A DNA stretch of 64,000 bases from Actinopolyspora biskrensis (GTDB lineage Bacteria; Actinomycetota; Actinomycetes; Mycobacteriales; Pseudonocardiaceae), in assembly GCF_013408175.1 (NCBI RefSeq), contig NZ_JACBYW010000001.1, positions 186,001 through 250,000 on the forward strand. The letters run 5' to 3'. Every line of letters begins with the position of its first letter. Position 1 is the stretch's first letter. Below the pieces are notes generated by a model that saw nothing but the letters and a program-made list of their open reading frames with translations, made no database searches and was not told where the DNA came from. The translations under genes and the position numbers were made by a program. Of the stretch, positions 8,957 to 18,643 are shown in pieces.

Positions 8957-9355
8957 GTGACACTCGTAGTGCATATCCTGATTACGGCGGTGGCCGTGTG
9001 GGCCACCACCGCTCTGCCCGGCATCACCCTCGGAGACCCGGGAGACCCCACCCAAGGAGTAGCGGACCAGGCGCTGACGCTGCTCGTGGTGGCCGTGGTG
9101 TTCGGGATCGTCAACGCCGTGCTCAAACCCGTGGCCAAAACACTGGGGTGCGTGCTCTACGTCCTCACCCTCGGCCTGTTCGGTCTCGTGGTGAACGCCT
9201 TGCTGTTCTGGTTGACCGGTTGGTTGGCCACGAGGCTGGACCTGCCGTTCCACGTGGACGGCTTCTGGGCGGCGTTCTGGGGAGCGATCGTCGTCACCGT
9301 GGTCAGCAGCCTTCTGCACGCGATCGTGCGGCGGGTCGCCTCTGTCGACGACTGA
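8957..9355 (+). CDS. Phage-holin-family-4-like four-helix membrane protein
   Basis: The 132-residue protein consists of about four hydrophobic helices (roughly residues 3-20, 38-60, 62-85 and 103-125), matching the small actinobacterial 'phage holin family' membrane proteins (superfamily IV). Despite the name, these are widely conserved chromosomal proteins with no proven holin role. The GTG at 8957 is chosen because GGAGGGA lies 6 bp ahead; the frame stays open far upstream without coding character. No lysis or phage gene is nearby. Confidence 0.8.
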   Translation: MTLVVHILITAVAVWATTALPGITLGDPGDPTQGVADQALTLLVVAVVFGIVNAVLKPVAKTLGCVLYVLTLGLFGLVVNALLFWLTGWLATRLDLPFHVDGFWAAFWGAIVVTVVSSLLHAIVRRVASVDD

Positions 9356-9440
9356 AGGCTTCACACGGGGCGGTCTGCGCGGTGGGACGGGTGGCTGGCC
9401 CCTCGGCGCGGAGGCGCGGAGGGACCGGCCCCGCGATGGC

Positions 9441-10658
9441 TCAGTCCGGCGTCTTGCGCCGGATGCGGGTGGCGATCTCCCTGCCGATCACCAGGGAAGC
9501 GGTGGCCGCGGGGGACGGTGCGTTGAGCACGTGCACCCAGTGGGCGTCCTCGGTGATCAGGAAGTCGTCCACCAGCGTCCCGTCGGGCCTGACCGCCTGC
9601 GCCCGTACTCCGGCGGGGGCCGGGACCAGATCGGAGGAGCGGACGCGCGGGGCCAGCTTGCGGGCGGCGCGCACGAACAGCGGTTTGGCCAGCGAACGGG
9701 CCACTTCGGCGAGACCGGGGCGCCAGTACCTGCGTGCCAGGGCGCGCAGTCCCGGATCCCCCGCGAGTTCGCGGACGTGGGCGGCGGACCGGTCCCGGCG
9801 CTCGTAGCCCTCACGTGCCGGGGCGAGTACGGCGTTCGGTCCCACGTGCAGGCTTCCGTCGAGCATCCGGGTCAGATGCACCCCGAGAAACGGGAAGGCC
9901 GGGTCCGGCACCGGATACACCAGCGAGTGCACCGCGAGGTCGCTGGACGCGGAGCTCTCGTAGTACTCGCCCCGGAAGGGCAGGATCCGCACCGGAACGT
10001 CGCCACCGGCCAGGTGGGCGACCCGATCGCTGTGCAGACCGGCGCAGTTGACCGCCCTCCGCGTGCGGATCTCTCCGGACGTGGTGGACAGGACCAGCTC
10101 GTCGCCCGTCGACGTGCTGCTCAGCAGCTCCGTGCCCGTGCGCAGTTCCACGCCGGCCTCGGACAGCAGCTCGGCCAGCTTGCGGCACACCGCGGCGAAA
10201 TCCGTCACGCCCGCTTCGGGGACGAACAGCGCCCGGACGCCGCTGATCTCGGGCTCGCGCTCCCGCAGCCGCGCGCCGTCCAGCTCGCTGACACCCACCC
10301 CGTTGGCCCTGCCGCGGCGGGCGAGTTCCTCCAGAGCGGGCAGTTCGCGCTCCTCGGTGGCCACCACCACCTTGCCGGTTCGTTCGACGGGCACCCCGTG
10401 GCGAGCGCAGAACTCGTACATCTCCTCGCCTCCGGCACGTGCCAGCCGTGCCTTGGAACTCCCGGGGCTGTAGTACAGGCCGCTGTGGATCACCCCGGAA
10501 TTCCGCCCGCTCTGGTGCGCCGCCCACGAGAGCTCCTTGTCGATGACGGTGACCCTCGTGTTCCCACGTCCTCCGGTGCCCGTGATGGCTAGGGCGTACG
10601 CGGTGGCCAGTCCGACGATGCCTCCGCCGACGACCGTCACGTCCCTGGTGGCTGTCAT
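9441..10658 (-). CDS. lhgO: L-2-hydroxyglutarate oxidase
   Basis: This 405-residue FAD enzyme of the DAO family begins with the dinucleotide motif VVGGGIVGLATAYAL. It carries the LhgO-typical GRNSGVIHSGLYY, the KARLARAG region and a C-terminal VRAQAV segment. LhgO oxidises L-2-hydroxyglutarate, a by-product of central metabolism or of lysine degradation, to 2-oxoglutarate and passes electrons to the respiratory chain. The ATG at 10658 is the first start that keeps the FAD motif at the N terminus; the frame is open further upstream. Confidence 0.9.
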   Translation of the reverse strand: MTATRDVTVVGGGIVGLATAYALAITGTGGRGNTRVTVIDKELSWAAHQSGRNSGVIHSGLYYSPGSSKARLARAGGEEMYEFCARHGVPVERTGKVVVATEERELPALEELARRGRANGVGVSELDGARLREREPEISGVRALFVPEAGVTDFAAVCRKLAELLSEAGVELRTGTELLSSTSTGDELVLSTTSGEIRTRRAVNCAGLHSDRVAHLAGGDVPVRILPFRGEYYESSASSDLAVHSLVYPVPDPAFPFLGVHLTRMLDGSLHVGPNAVLAPAREGYERRDRSAAHVRELAGDPGLRALARRYWRPGLAEVARSLAKPLFVRAARKLAPRVRSSDLVPAPAGVRAQAVRPDGTLVDDFLITEDAHWVHVLNAPSPAATASLVIGREIATRIRRKTPD

Positions 10659-10831
10659 GCCGCACATCCTTGCCGAGTCGCGTCCTCGGGAAAAGGGGCC
10701 CCGTACCACCGCACCGCCGAGGTGTCTCCGGTGAGTGCCGCGAGGACGGCCCCCGACGTTGTGCAGGCGCGTACCCGACGTCGGGGACCGGCGCGGCCGG
10801 ACGTCGTCCGAGGTCCGCTCGTCAGCACCAC

Positions 10832-11938
10832 TCACGTGAAGCGAGCCGACGAAGTCTCCTTGCGCAAGGGGACCGGTTGCCACCAGGTGACCCAGCGCCA
10901 GACCCACTCGAACGGACCGTAGCGGAACTTCTTCAACCACAGGTTGCTCGCGATCGCTTGCACCGCAAGGATCCCGACGCACAGCGCCAGTAATCCGCCC
11001 CAGTGGTTCGACTGCCACAGGCCGATCAGGTGACCGGTCGGAACGAACATCAGAGTGGCGCCCACGTAGTTCGTCAGTGCCATCCTCCCCAGCGGTTCCA
11101 ACGCGCTCGAGATTCGTTTGCCCGTGGACGTGCGGAGCACGAGCAGCAATCCGGTGGCGTAGACCGCGGCCAGGCACAGTCCGGCGATCGCGGACGAGCG
11201 GGTGAATCCGGCGGAGAGTGGCTCCTGTTCCTGCCAGATCAGGCCACTGGTGGCCAGCACCAGTGACACGCAGAAGGCGGTGGCGAGTCCGGTGGAGCTT
11301 TGTTCGACCCGGTGCAGCAGACCGGTTCGCCCGATGACGAATCCCGCGAGCAGCATCCCGGGAACCAGGGCGAGCCCGCCGCTGGCGACAGCGACTCCCG
11401 CGGCGGTCAGACCACCTGCCAGCAGGCCGTTGAGCCACAGCGGAGCCCGGTTGAGCGGCAGGAGGAGCACGAGCCCGCCGAGCCCGTAGTACAGCAGTGC
11501 CTCTCCCGGCTGCAACAGGTGGTGCAGGGCGCCGAGAGCGACGAGGAACAGCAGTCTTCTGGCCAACACCGCTCCGGGGGGTCTGTTCCTGTCCTGCGCG
11601 CTGCGCAGCACCAGAGCGAAGCTGATGCCGAAAAGGAGCGAGAACAAGGGGAAGAAGCGCTGCTGAACGAGCAGGTCCAGCGTGTGCTTCACGGGCTGTA
11701 CCGCACCGTCGGTTATCCCGGTCATTCTCATGACTGGGGGGACGTTGACGAATATGATCCCGCAGAGAGCGAAACCGCGCAGCGCGTCGAGCTCGGTCAT
11801 TCTGGTCGTGAGGTTCGTCGTCGGTTCGTCGGCTCGGGCAGCGGGGTCCTCGGGTGCGGAGCCCGGGGGATGTTCCTCCGGCGAGCCTTCCGCTCCGTCC
11901 GGCTTCCCCCGGTGCGCACCGGGAACGGATCCGTTCAT
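10832..11938 (-). CDS. DUF418-family polytopic membrane protein
   Basis: The 368-residue protein has a hydrophilic N terminus of about 45 residues, then ELDALRGFALCGIIFVN, which is the DUF418 entry motif, then about nine to ten hydrophobic segments. The C-terminal domain contains RMALTNYVGATL and ends with the FRYGPFEWVWRWVTWW motif that defines DUF418. Function is unknown; relatives are acyltransferase-3-like membrane proteins. The ATG at 11938 is used, and one at 11980 is the alternative. Confidence 0.85.
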   Translation of the reverse strand: MNGSVPGAHRGKPDGAEGSPEEHPPGSAPEDPAARADEPTTNLTTRMTELDALRGFALCGIIFVNVPPVMRMTGITDGAVQPVKHTLDLLVQQRFFPLFSLLFGISFALVLRSAQDRNRPPGAVLARRLLFLVALGALHHLLQPGEALLYYGLGGLVLLLPLNRAPLWLNGLLAGGLTAAGVAVASGGLALVPGMLLAGFVIGRTGLLHRVEQSSTGLATAFCVSLVLATSGLIWQEQEPLSAGFTRSSAIAGLCLAAVYATGLLLVLRTSTGKRISSALEPLGRMALTNYVGATLMFVPTGHLIGLWQSNHWGGLLALCVGILAVQAIASNLWLKKFRYGPFEWVWRWVTWWQPVPLRKETSSARFT

Positions 11939-12469
11939 GCGTCCCAGTCTGGGCGAGGACCTCCGCGCGGGGGACGGCAATTCGGTCGGAAGGTCCCGGC
12001 CGATCGGCCGATATCCTCCGACCGAGGGGCTCGGCCGGAAGAACGATTTGGCTTTTCGCCCCGCTCGGCTTTCGGCCGGGCGAAACCAGCGATCGTTTCG
12101 ACTCCCGCGGGGCGGGGGTGCGTACTTACTCGCGGGATTCGTTCGTGCGGAGGGCGGAATCGCTTCCGAGCGGAGCGGTGGTAACCTTTCGTGTCTTTCC
12201 GGACACGGAAAGTGCGCAGCTGTTCGAAATTGCGTCCCGGTGCCGATTTGCCGGGCAGTGGTTCACCGTGTCACTTTCCCCGGTGGGAATCACGGAAACT
12301 CGGATCACGGAAACCGTGGACGAGTGCCGGGCCGTTGTCGCGGGATCGCGCGCCCGGTGTGGTGGGCGACGGACACCACCGGTGGAATGCGGGAGGCGGT
12401 GCCTCCCGCCTGGCGGTGGGGAAATTCCGGAGTCAGCCGGTTTCCGCGCGCCGTGGCGAGAATGACAAC
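11939..12469. other. Intergenic region without a recognised gene
   Basis: About 530 bp separate the DUF418 gene from the tRNA-Val terminator. Frames are open on the plus strand but have irregular codon use and no motif. There are short self-complementary stretches, notably alternative hairpins around 12191-12212 (GTGTC/GACAC overlapping CTTTCC/GGAAAG). Confidence 0.4.
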
Positions 12470-12508
12470 GATCCGGCCGCCCGGAAGGTGCTCCCGAGCG
12501 GCCGGATC
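12470..12508 (-). terminator. Terminator of tRNA-Val(CAC)
   Basis: A perfect 11-bp inverted repeat (GATCCGGCCGC at 12470-12480 with its complement at 12498-12508) encloses 17 nt and lies 8 bp beyond the tRNA 3' end on the minus strand. Confidence 0.75.
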
Positions 12509-12515
12509 ATGTGAG

Positions 12516-12587
12516 TGGGCGATGCTGGGTTCGAACCAGCGACCTCTTCGGTGTGAACGAAGCGCTCTCCCGCTGAGCTAATCGCCC
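12516..12587 (-). tRNA. tRNA-Val (anticodon CAC)
   Basis: The 72-nt minus-strand sequence folds as a complete cloverleaf. The acceptor GGGCGAT pairs with ATCGCCC. The anticodon arm CTTCG/CGAAG holds loop TTCACAC, giving anticodon CAC. The T arm GCTGG/CCAGC has a canonical TTCGAAC loop. CCA is not encoded. A second valine tRNA (GAC) is at 14745. Confidence 0.97.
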
Positions 12588-12647
12588 GTGTTCTGTTCGT
12601 CCTCGCCGTCCCCTGTCAGCGACAGCCAAAAGCTTACACGATCGTTC

Positions 12648-13037
12648 TCAGGGGCCGAACAGGGGGGAGGTCAACCACGGCCAGTTCAGCCCTAACAGGT
12701 TTCCGAGCAGGGAGAACGCCCCGATCGCCCAGAGAGTGGCCAGGACGATCAGGCCGGTGGTTCCCATGATCGTCAGTTTGACGACGAGGTGCTGGCGGGA
12801 GAGCCAGCGGACCCAGCGGTGGTAGTGGTGCCTGGCGAACATGTTCACCTGGTGTGCCCAGGCGAATTCGGTGGCCAGCAACCCCAGTCCCGCGAACACG
12901 CACAACCAGCCCGGTCCGGGGTAGGGGATCATCACGATGCCGACGACGAGCACCAGGCCGCCGGTGAGCCCCAGGGTGAAGCGGTACAGCGCGTTCAGGC
13001 CGCGCTTGGCACGAATCCTCTCCCTGCGCGCCCGCAA
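12648..13037 (-). CDS. PGPGW (TIGR02611) family transmembrane protein
   Basis: The 129-residue protein starts with a basic helix (RARRERIRAKRG), followed by two hydrophobic segments that include the family signature PYPGPGWLCVFAGLG near residue 40. A further helical pair lies near the C terminus. Function is unknown. The start is uncertain. The TTG at 13037 is the only standard start codon after the in-frame stop near 13215, but coding-like, charged sequence continues upstream (ALRTRLHELRERL), so a CTG start or a missed start further upstream is possible. Confidence 0.8.
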   Translation of the reverse strand: MRARRERIRAKRGLNALYRFTLGLTGGLVLVVGIVMIPYPGPGWLCVFAGLGLLATEFAWAHQVNMFARHHYHRWVRWLSRQHLVVKLTIMGTTGLIVLATLWAIGAFSLLGNLLGLNWPWLTSPLFGP

Positions 13038-13988
13038 GCGCTCACGCAGCTCGTGCAGCCGGGTGCGCAGGGCCGAAGTGGCTCGCTGGGGGGTTGCCCG
13101 GTGTTGTCGCGAGTCGGGTTCCGCCGTCCTGTTCAGAACACACCTGCCAGCTTCAGGGGTCTTCTCTCCGGTCTCGTCCGCGGGGGCGAGGCCGCGATCC
13201 TTCGGTCTCTCAGCTTACGGAGTGCCACCTCGTCTGTAAGGTGGACGTGTCGGCTGTTCCGCAGTCCGGTGCGCCGGGGCCGGCGGTTCCGGGGTCCGCG
13301 CCGGGGCCTGCGAGCGGAGTGCTCCGCGGGTGTAACCCGAGGATAGCGCTCGTTCGTCCGGTGTCGCGTCGATCTCGCGCGCACGGGGCAGGCCATCTCA
13401 CACTGTGACCCCGCTCTCTTTTTCGAGGGGCGTTTCAGGCGTGAAAGCTCGACTTCGGAGTATTTGATATTCGCCCGTTTCGGTGAATGTTTGTGGTGTG
13501 CCTCTCGCGGGGCACTTGTGTGAAACGGCCTGTCGTATAAGTATCGACTATCCTGAAAACAGCGCCCCGTGGTGGCCGCGGGAGACGGATCGTGATTTCG
13601 AGCGTTGCGGTGGTCGTTTCGGGGTGTTGACAACGGGTTCGTGCCATGTCCGGCCGAGGAACGGCCGTGTGTGGGTGTGAGATCCGAAAGGAAGTATCAC
13701 GTTGATATCGGAACCGGTGCGGTTCCCGAATACGTGGTCAGCGCACTCGGTGGTTTTCTTCGTTGGTGTCGGGCGGTGAGAGCCGTGTTGATGAATCTCG
13801 GGGATCCGCCTCGGCCACCTGGGTTGTCGGTTACTCTGCGGAGTTCACCGGTAGCTCAGCGAATTAATTTTCCCCCGTGTGGGTGATCTGTTCGTGAGTG
13901 GCGAGCGAACGAACCCGGACAGCCGTCACAACTGTGTTGCTCGGTCGATTTTCACAGAGACCGGGAGGGAGCAAGGAAGGCGAGGACG
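13038..13988. other. Long intergenic region upstream of ssgB
   Basis: This 950-bp stretch has lower and uneven GC, especially 13430-13700 and 13830-13900. No frame shows actinomycete codon bias or a known motif. The first part may encode the N terminus of the PGPGW protein. The remainder is probably the regulatory region of ssgB, which in streptomycetes is under sporulation-specific sigma control. I could not identify a specific promoter. A small hairpin GTGCC/GGCAC lies near 13498-13516. Confidence 0.45.
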
Positions 13989-14414
13989 ATGCGCAACGAT
14001 CATGTGACCCTTCGCTCGACAGCGGTGTTCGATCTGCTGGCGCCGCAGACGCCTGCTGTGCCCGTTCAGGTGGAGCTGCGCTACGACACCCGCGATCCGT
14101 ACGCCGTGGTGGCCGCGTTCCGCACCGGCCGCGCCGGATGGGTCGAGTGGGTTTTCGCGCGCGACCTGCTGGCCGACGGGTTGATCGCTTACGCGGGTGA
14201 GGGAGACGTGGCCATCCGGCCGGCGGCGGACGACCCCGAGGTGGTGGTGATCGAGCTCAGTTCGCCCTCCGGGCACGCCGTGTTCGAGGCGTCGGCCCAG
14301 GAGCTGGCGGATTTCCTCGACCGCACCTACGACGTGGTCGTGCCGGGCAACGAGAGCCTGTGGGTCAGTATCGACGAAGCGCTGACCAGGCTGCTTCCGC
14401 ACGACCTTTCGTGA
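13989..14414 (+). CDS. ssgB: SsgB, SsgA-like sporulation and cell-division regulator
   Basis: This 141-residue protein matches SsgB nearly throughout: basic start, the ELRYDTRDPYAV core near residue 30-41, the WVFARDLL motif, and a C-terminal half with FLDRTYDVV. In Streptomyces, SsgB marks future septation sites and recruits FtsZ to sporulation septa, so its presence implies a sporulating filamentous organism. A good ribosome site (AAGGAAGGCGAGG) precedes the ATG. The long upstream region suggests complex developmental control. Confidence 0.95.
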   Translation: MRNDHVTLRSTAVFDLLAPQTPAVPVQVELRYDTRDPYAVVAAFRTGRAGWVEWVFARDLLADGLIAYAGEGDVAIRPAADDPEVVVIELSSPSGHAVFEASAQELADFLDRTYDVVVPGNESLWVSIDEALTRLLPHDLS

Positions 14415-14442
14415 TCCCCGGTGCGGTGGGGGCGGTTCCGGT

Positions 14443-14468
14443 GGGGCCGTGGTCGTCGAACGGGCCCC
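14443..14468 (+). terminator. Possible ssgB terminator
   Basis: GGGGCC (14443-14448) pairs with GGCCCC (14463-14468) over a 14-nt loop, about 30 bp after the ssgB stop and just before the tRNA promoter. Confidence 0.35.
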
Positions 14469-14473
14469 CCGGT

Positions 14474-14503
14474 TTGATCGCCGTTCAGGGCGTGGTCTAG
14501 AGT
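14474..14503 (+). promoter_or_regulatory. Housekeeping-type promoter of the tRNA cluster
   Basis: A TTGATC -35 element (14474-14479) and a TAGAGT -10 element (14498-14503) are separated by 18 bp. They would start transcription near 14510, about 47 bp before tRNA-Gly. The leader contains a small GGCCGA/TTCGGCC hairpin. Confidence 0.6.
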
Positions 14504-14556
14504 TTTTGGTGCAACACGGCGGAACGGCCGAGGCGAACTTCGGCCCCGTCGTGAGT

Positions 14557-14628
14557 GCGGATGTAGCGCAGCGGTAGCGCATCAGCTTGCCAAGCTGAGG
14601 GTCGCGGGTTCGAATCCCGTCATCCGCT
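14557..14628 (+). tRNA. tRNA-Gly (anticodon GCC)
   Basis: The 72-nt cloverleaf has acceptor GCGGATG/CATCCGC, anticodon arm TCAGC/GCTGA with loop TTGCCAA (anticodon GCC), and a GCGGG/CCCGT T stem (with a terminal G·T pair) holding TTCGAAT. CCA is not encoded. It is first in a three-tRNA unit. Confidence 0.97.
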
Positions 14629-14671
14629 CTGGTGCCACCTGATTCCGGCGTTGCCGGTCGCGGGTGGGTTC

Positions 14672-14743
14672 GGCGGAGTGGCCGAGTGGCTTAGGCAAGG
14701 GCCTGCAAAGCCCTGTACGCGGGTTCGATTCCCGCCTCCGCCT
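14672..14743 (+). tRNA. tRNA-Cys (anticodon GCA)
   Basis: The 72-nt gene has acceptor GGCGGAG/CTCCGCC with discriminator T, as expected for cysteine. The anticodon arm AGGGC/GCCCT has loop CTGCAAA (anticodon GCA), and the T arm is CGGG/CCCG with TTCGATT. It lies 43 bp after tRNA-Gly. Confidence 0.97.
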
Positions 14744-14744
14744 C

Positions 14745-14816
14745 GCGCGATTAGCTCAGCGGGAGAGCGCTACCTTGACACGGTAGAGGTCGCTGGTTCG
14801 ATCCCAGCATCGCGCA
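14745..14816 (+). tRNA. tRNA-Val (anticodon GAC)
   Basis: The 72-nt gene has acceptor GCGCGAT/ATCGCGC, anticodon arm CTACC/GGTAG with loop TTGACAC (anticodon GAC), and T stem GCTGG/CCAGC. Only one base separates it from tRNA-Cys, so both must be cut from one precursor. Confidence 0.97.
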
Positions 14817-14847
14817 CCGGTTCGGCCATTTTCCGTCCGTGTCCTTC

Positions 14848-14882
14848 GAGGCCGCAGCTGCCGTGTGGGTGGCTGCGGCCTC
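14848..14882 (+). terminator. Terminator of the tRNA-Gly/Cys/Val unit
   Basis: A perfect 11-bp stem (GAGGCCGCAGC at 14848-14858 with its complement at 14872-14882) and 13-nt loop lie 31 bp after tRNA-Val. Confidence 0.8.
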
Positions 14883-15299
14883 CTCGCGTTTCGATCCCGC
14901 TGCTGCGAGGTTCGGGACGCGGAGTGCCGGGACGACGACGGTGCCGGGCCCGGTGCTGCCGACCTCGGCGACGAGGGCTTCGCGCTTGGCTGCTCGGGTG
15001 CGGTCGAGTTGCCTCCGCTCGCCGAGCAGGCCATCGATCCACGCAGCGCATGCGGAGTGCGCCGCACACGTCGGTGTCCGGGCCCGCTCGCGGTCGCGGT
15101 CTTCGGGTTCCGTGGGGACGAGGAGCGCAGCCCGTCGGGTCCGGCCCCGGGGCGGATGGTGGTCCCGGCAGCTGTGACCGGCACCGAACCTCGTATGTGG
15201 CCGGTACCGCGCACCACGGCCCCCGTGAGGTTCTCGGGGTGAGCACGTGGGTTCTCATCCTGGTGTGTGAGTTGCCGGGGTGCTCGTACCCTCCGGAGC
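14883..15299. other. Intergenic region without a recognised gene
   Basis: About 420 bp separate the tRNA terminator from the deaminase start. Open frames exist on both strands but none has a motif or a ribosome site with a plausible start. I see no structured element. Confidence 0.4.
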
Positions 15300-15797
15300 A
15301 TGTCCACCGTTTCTAACCACGAATTCGAGTGCCTGCGCCGGTGTGCGGAACTGGCGGAGGACGCGCTGCGTGCCGGGGACGAACCGTTCGGTTCGGTGCT
15401 CGTGGCCGCCGACGGGACCGTACTCGCCGAGGAACGCAATCGTGTGTCGAGCGGGGACGACACACGGCACCCCGAATTCGCCCTGGCCCGCTGGTCCGCC
15501 GAGCACCTGACACGGCCGCAGCGAGCGGCTGCCACCGTCTTCACCTCGGGTGAGCACTGCCCGATGTGCGCCGCCGCCCACGGCTGGGCCGGCTTGGGGC
15601 GGATCGTCTACATCGTCTCCTCGGAACAGCTGGGGGAGTGGTTGGACGAGCTGGGTGCTCCCGTTGCCCCGGTGGCAGCGCTGCCGATAGGGGAGGTGGT
15701 CCCGGCGCTCCGGGTGGAGGGTCCGGTGCCGGAACTCGTCGACCGGGTTCGCGAGCTGCACGTCCGCTACCACGGCGGAACCGGTGGGCTCCGGTGA
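15300..15797 (+). CDS. Zinc-dependent nucleoside/nucleobase deaminase
   Basis: The 165-residue protein belongs to the cytidine/deoxycytidylate deaminase superfamily (guanine deaminase/TadA-like branch). The zinc site is visible as HPEFALARWSAE (His ligand and proton-shuttle Glu, near residue 60) and EHCPMCAAA (two Cys ligands near residue 85). The usual PCxxC is HCPMC here. The ATG at 15300 follows CTCCGGAG. The substrate, probably a purine or modified base, cannot be assigned. A strong hairpin separates it from the convergent pruB. Confidence 0.85.
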   Translation: MSTVSNHEFECLRRCAELAEDALRAGDEPFGSVLVAADGTVLAEERNRVSSGDDTRHPEFALARWSAEHLTRPQRAAATVFTSGEHCPMCAAAHGWAGLGRIVYIVSSEQLGEWLDELGAPVAPVAALPIGEVVPALRVEGPVPELVDRVRELHVRYHGGTGGLR

Positions 15798-15815
15798 CCG
15801 CGTGACGTGGAGACC

Positions 15816-15849
15816 GGACCCCGGGGACGGCCGTCCGTCCCCGGGGTCC
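15816..15849. terminator. Bidirectional terminator, perfect 15-bp stem
   Basis: A 15-bp arm at 15816-15830 is perfectly complementary to 15835-15849 with a 4-nt CCGT loop. It lies between the convergent deaminase and pruB genes, 18 bp after the deaminase stop. Confidence 0.75.
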
Positions 15850-15892
15850 GTCGCGGTCCGAGGGCCGCGGGTGAGAAGCCGAACGAGCCCGT

Positions 15893-16819
15893 TCAGCGGG
15901 TGAGCAGGGAACGCAGGAAGAAGCCGATGTTGGCCGGCCGCTCCGCCAGCCTGCGCATGAAGTAGCCGTACCACTCCTGGCCGTACGGAACGTAGACGCG
16001 CAGCCGGTCACCGTTCTCCGCCATGCGCTGCTGCTCGCCGGGGCGGATGCCGTAGAGCATCTGGAACTCGTAGCTCTCCTTCGCGCGTCCGGCGCTTCCG
16101 GCGAGCTCGGAGGCGATACGCACCATGCGTGGATCGTGCGTGGCCACCATCGGGTAGCCCTGCCCGTTCATCAGGGCGCGCAGGCAGCGCACGTAGGACC
16201 TGTCGACCTCGTGCTTGTCCTGGAAGGCCACCGAGGCCGGTTCGGAGTAGGCGCCCTTGCACAGCCGGACCCTGGAACCCTCGTTCGCCAGATCACGGCA
16301 GTCCTGCTCGGTGCGGTGCAGGTACGCCTGCAGCACGGCCCCCACCCAGGGAAAGTCCACCCGCAGGTCGGAAAGCGTCCGCAGGGTCGTGTCCGTGGTG
16401 GTGTGGTCCTCCATGTCCAGGGTGACCGTGGTGCCCGCCTCGGCCGCGGACTCGCAGATCCGGCGGGCGTTGTCCAGCGCGATCTTCTCGCCGTCGGCGG
16501 CCAGCTGTTGCCCCACCGCGGAGAGCTTCACGGACACCTCGGCGCGGTGCGCCAGGCCGGCCCGCCGCAGTTCCGAGAGCAACCCCTGGTAGGCCAGCAC
16601 CGTCTCGTTCGCCTGCCGGGCGTCGGTGGTGTCCTCGCCGAGGTGGTCGAGGGTCACGTGCAGGCCCTTGTCGGCCAGCCGACCGGTCACCCCGATCGCC
16701 GCCGAGGTGTCGGAGCCCGCGACGAAGCGGTCGACGACCGTGCGGGTCAGCGGATTGGCCTCCACCAGCCGACGTACCGCACTGGAACGGGCCGCGGCCA
16801 GCATCGTGGTGCGCAGCAT
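15893..16819 (-). CDS. pruB: Proline dehydrogenase
   Basis: This 308-residue monofunctional PRODH catalyses FAD-dependent oxidation of proline to delta-1-pyrroline-5-carboxylate. Its TIM-barrel motifs are visible: SVKLSAVG near residue 95, LDMEDH, RLCKGAYSEP near 193, and ESYEFQMLYGIR near 245. A GAGGAGA ribosome site precedes the ATG. It is the second gene of the pruA-pruB unit. A 16-bp hairpin in the 63-bp gap between the two genes probably lowers its expression relative to pruA. Confidence 0.95.
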   Translation of the reverse strand: MLRTTMLAAARSSAVRRLVEANPLTRTVVDRFVAGSDTSAAIGVTGRLADKGLHVTLDHLGEDTTDARQANETVLAYQGLLSELRRAGLAHRAEVSVKLSAVGQQLAADGEKIALDNARRICESAAEAGTTVTLDMEDHTTTDTTLRTLSDLRVDFPWVGAVLQAYLHRTEQDCRDLANEGSRVRLCKGAYSEPASVAFQDKHEVDRSYVRCLRALMNGQGYPMVATHDPRMVRIASELAGSAGRAKESYEFQMLYGIRPGEQQRMAENGDRLRVYVPYGQEWYGYFMRRLAERPANIGFFLRSLLTR

Positions 16820-16843
16820 CTTGTCTCCTCGTGGATGCGGGCG

Positions 16844-16880
16844 CGAGGCCCGTCCGGGACGTCCTCCCGGACGGGCCTCG
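16844..16880 (-). terminator. Intercistronic 16-bp hairpin between pruA and pruB
   Basis: The arm at 16844-16859 is perfectly complementary to 16865-16880 around a 5-nt loop. On the minus strand it begins 3 nt after the pruA stop and ends 24 nt before the pruB start. It could be a partial terminator or an mRNA-stabilising 3' structure for pruA. Confidence 0.6.
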
Positions 16881-16882
16881 GG

Positions 16883-18511
<1,629 letters not shown>

Positions 18512-18643
18512 GGCCGTTACGCCTCCTCGCGCGACTTCCGTCTCGGGTCGGTGACCTCGCCCCGTGGGGGCGGTTTCCTCACCCACCGAGAATAGAAGTT
18601 CCGGCCGTTCGGCGGCTTGTGCGCGCGTCTATCGTTGTCGGTG

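Noticed and set aside
8957-9355. Phage holin as a sign of a prophage
   Set aside because: The family is a common chromosomal membrane protein; no endolysin, integrase or structural gene is nearby.
13133-13633. Minus-strand open frame upstream of the PGPGW gene
   Set aside because: Codon use is unlike neighbouring genes, composition is Arg/His/Pro-rich and no motif is recognised.
13845-13895. tRNA-like start GGTAGCTCAG
   Set aside because: The D-arm-like string is not followed by an anticodon arm or T arm, so no cloverleaf forms.
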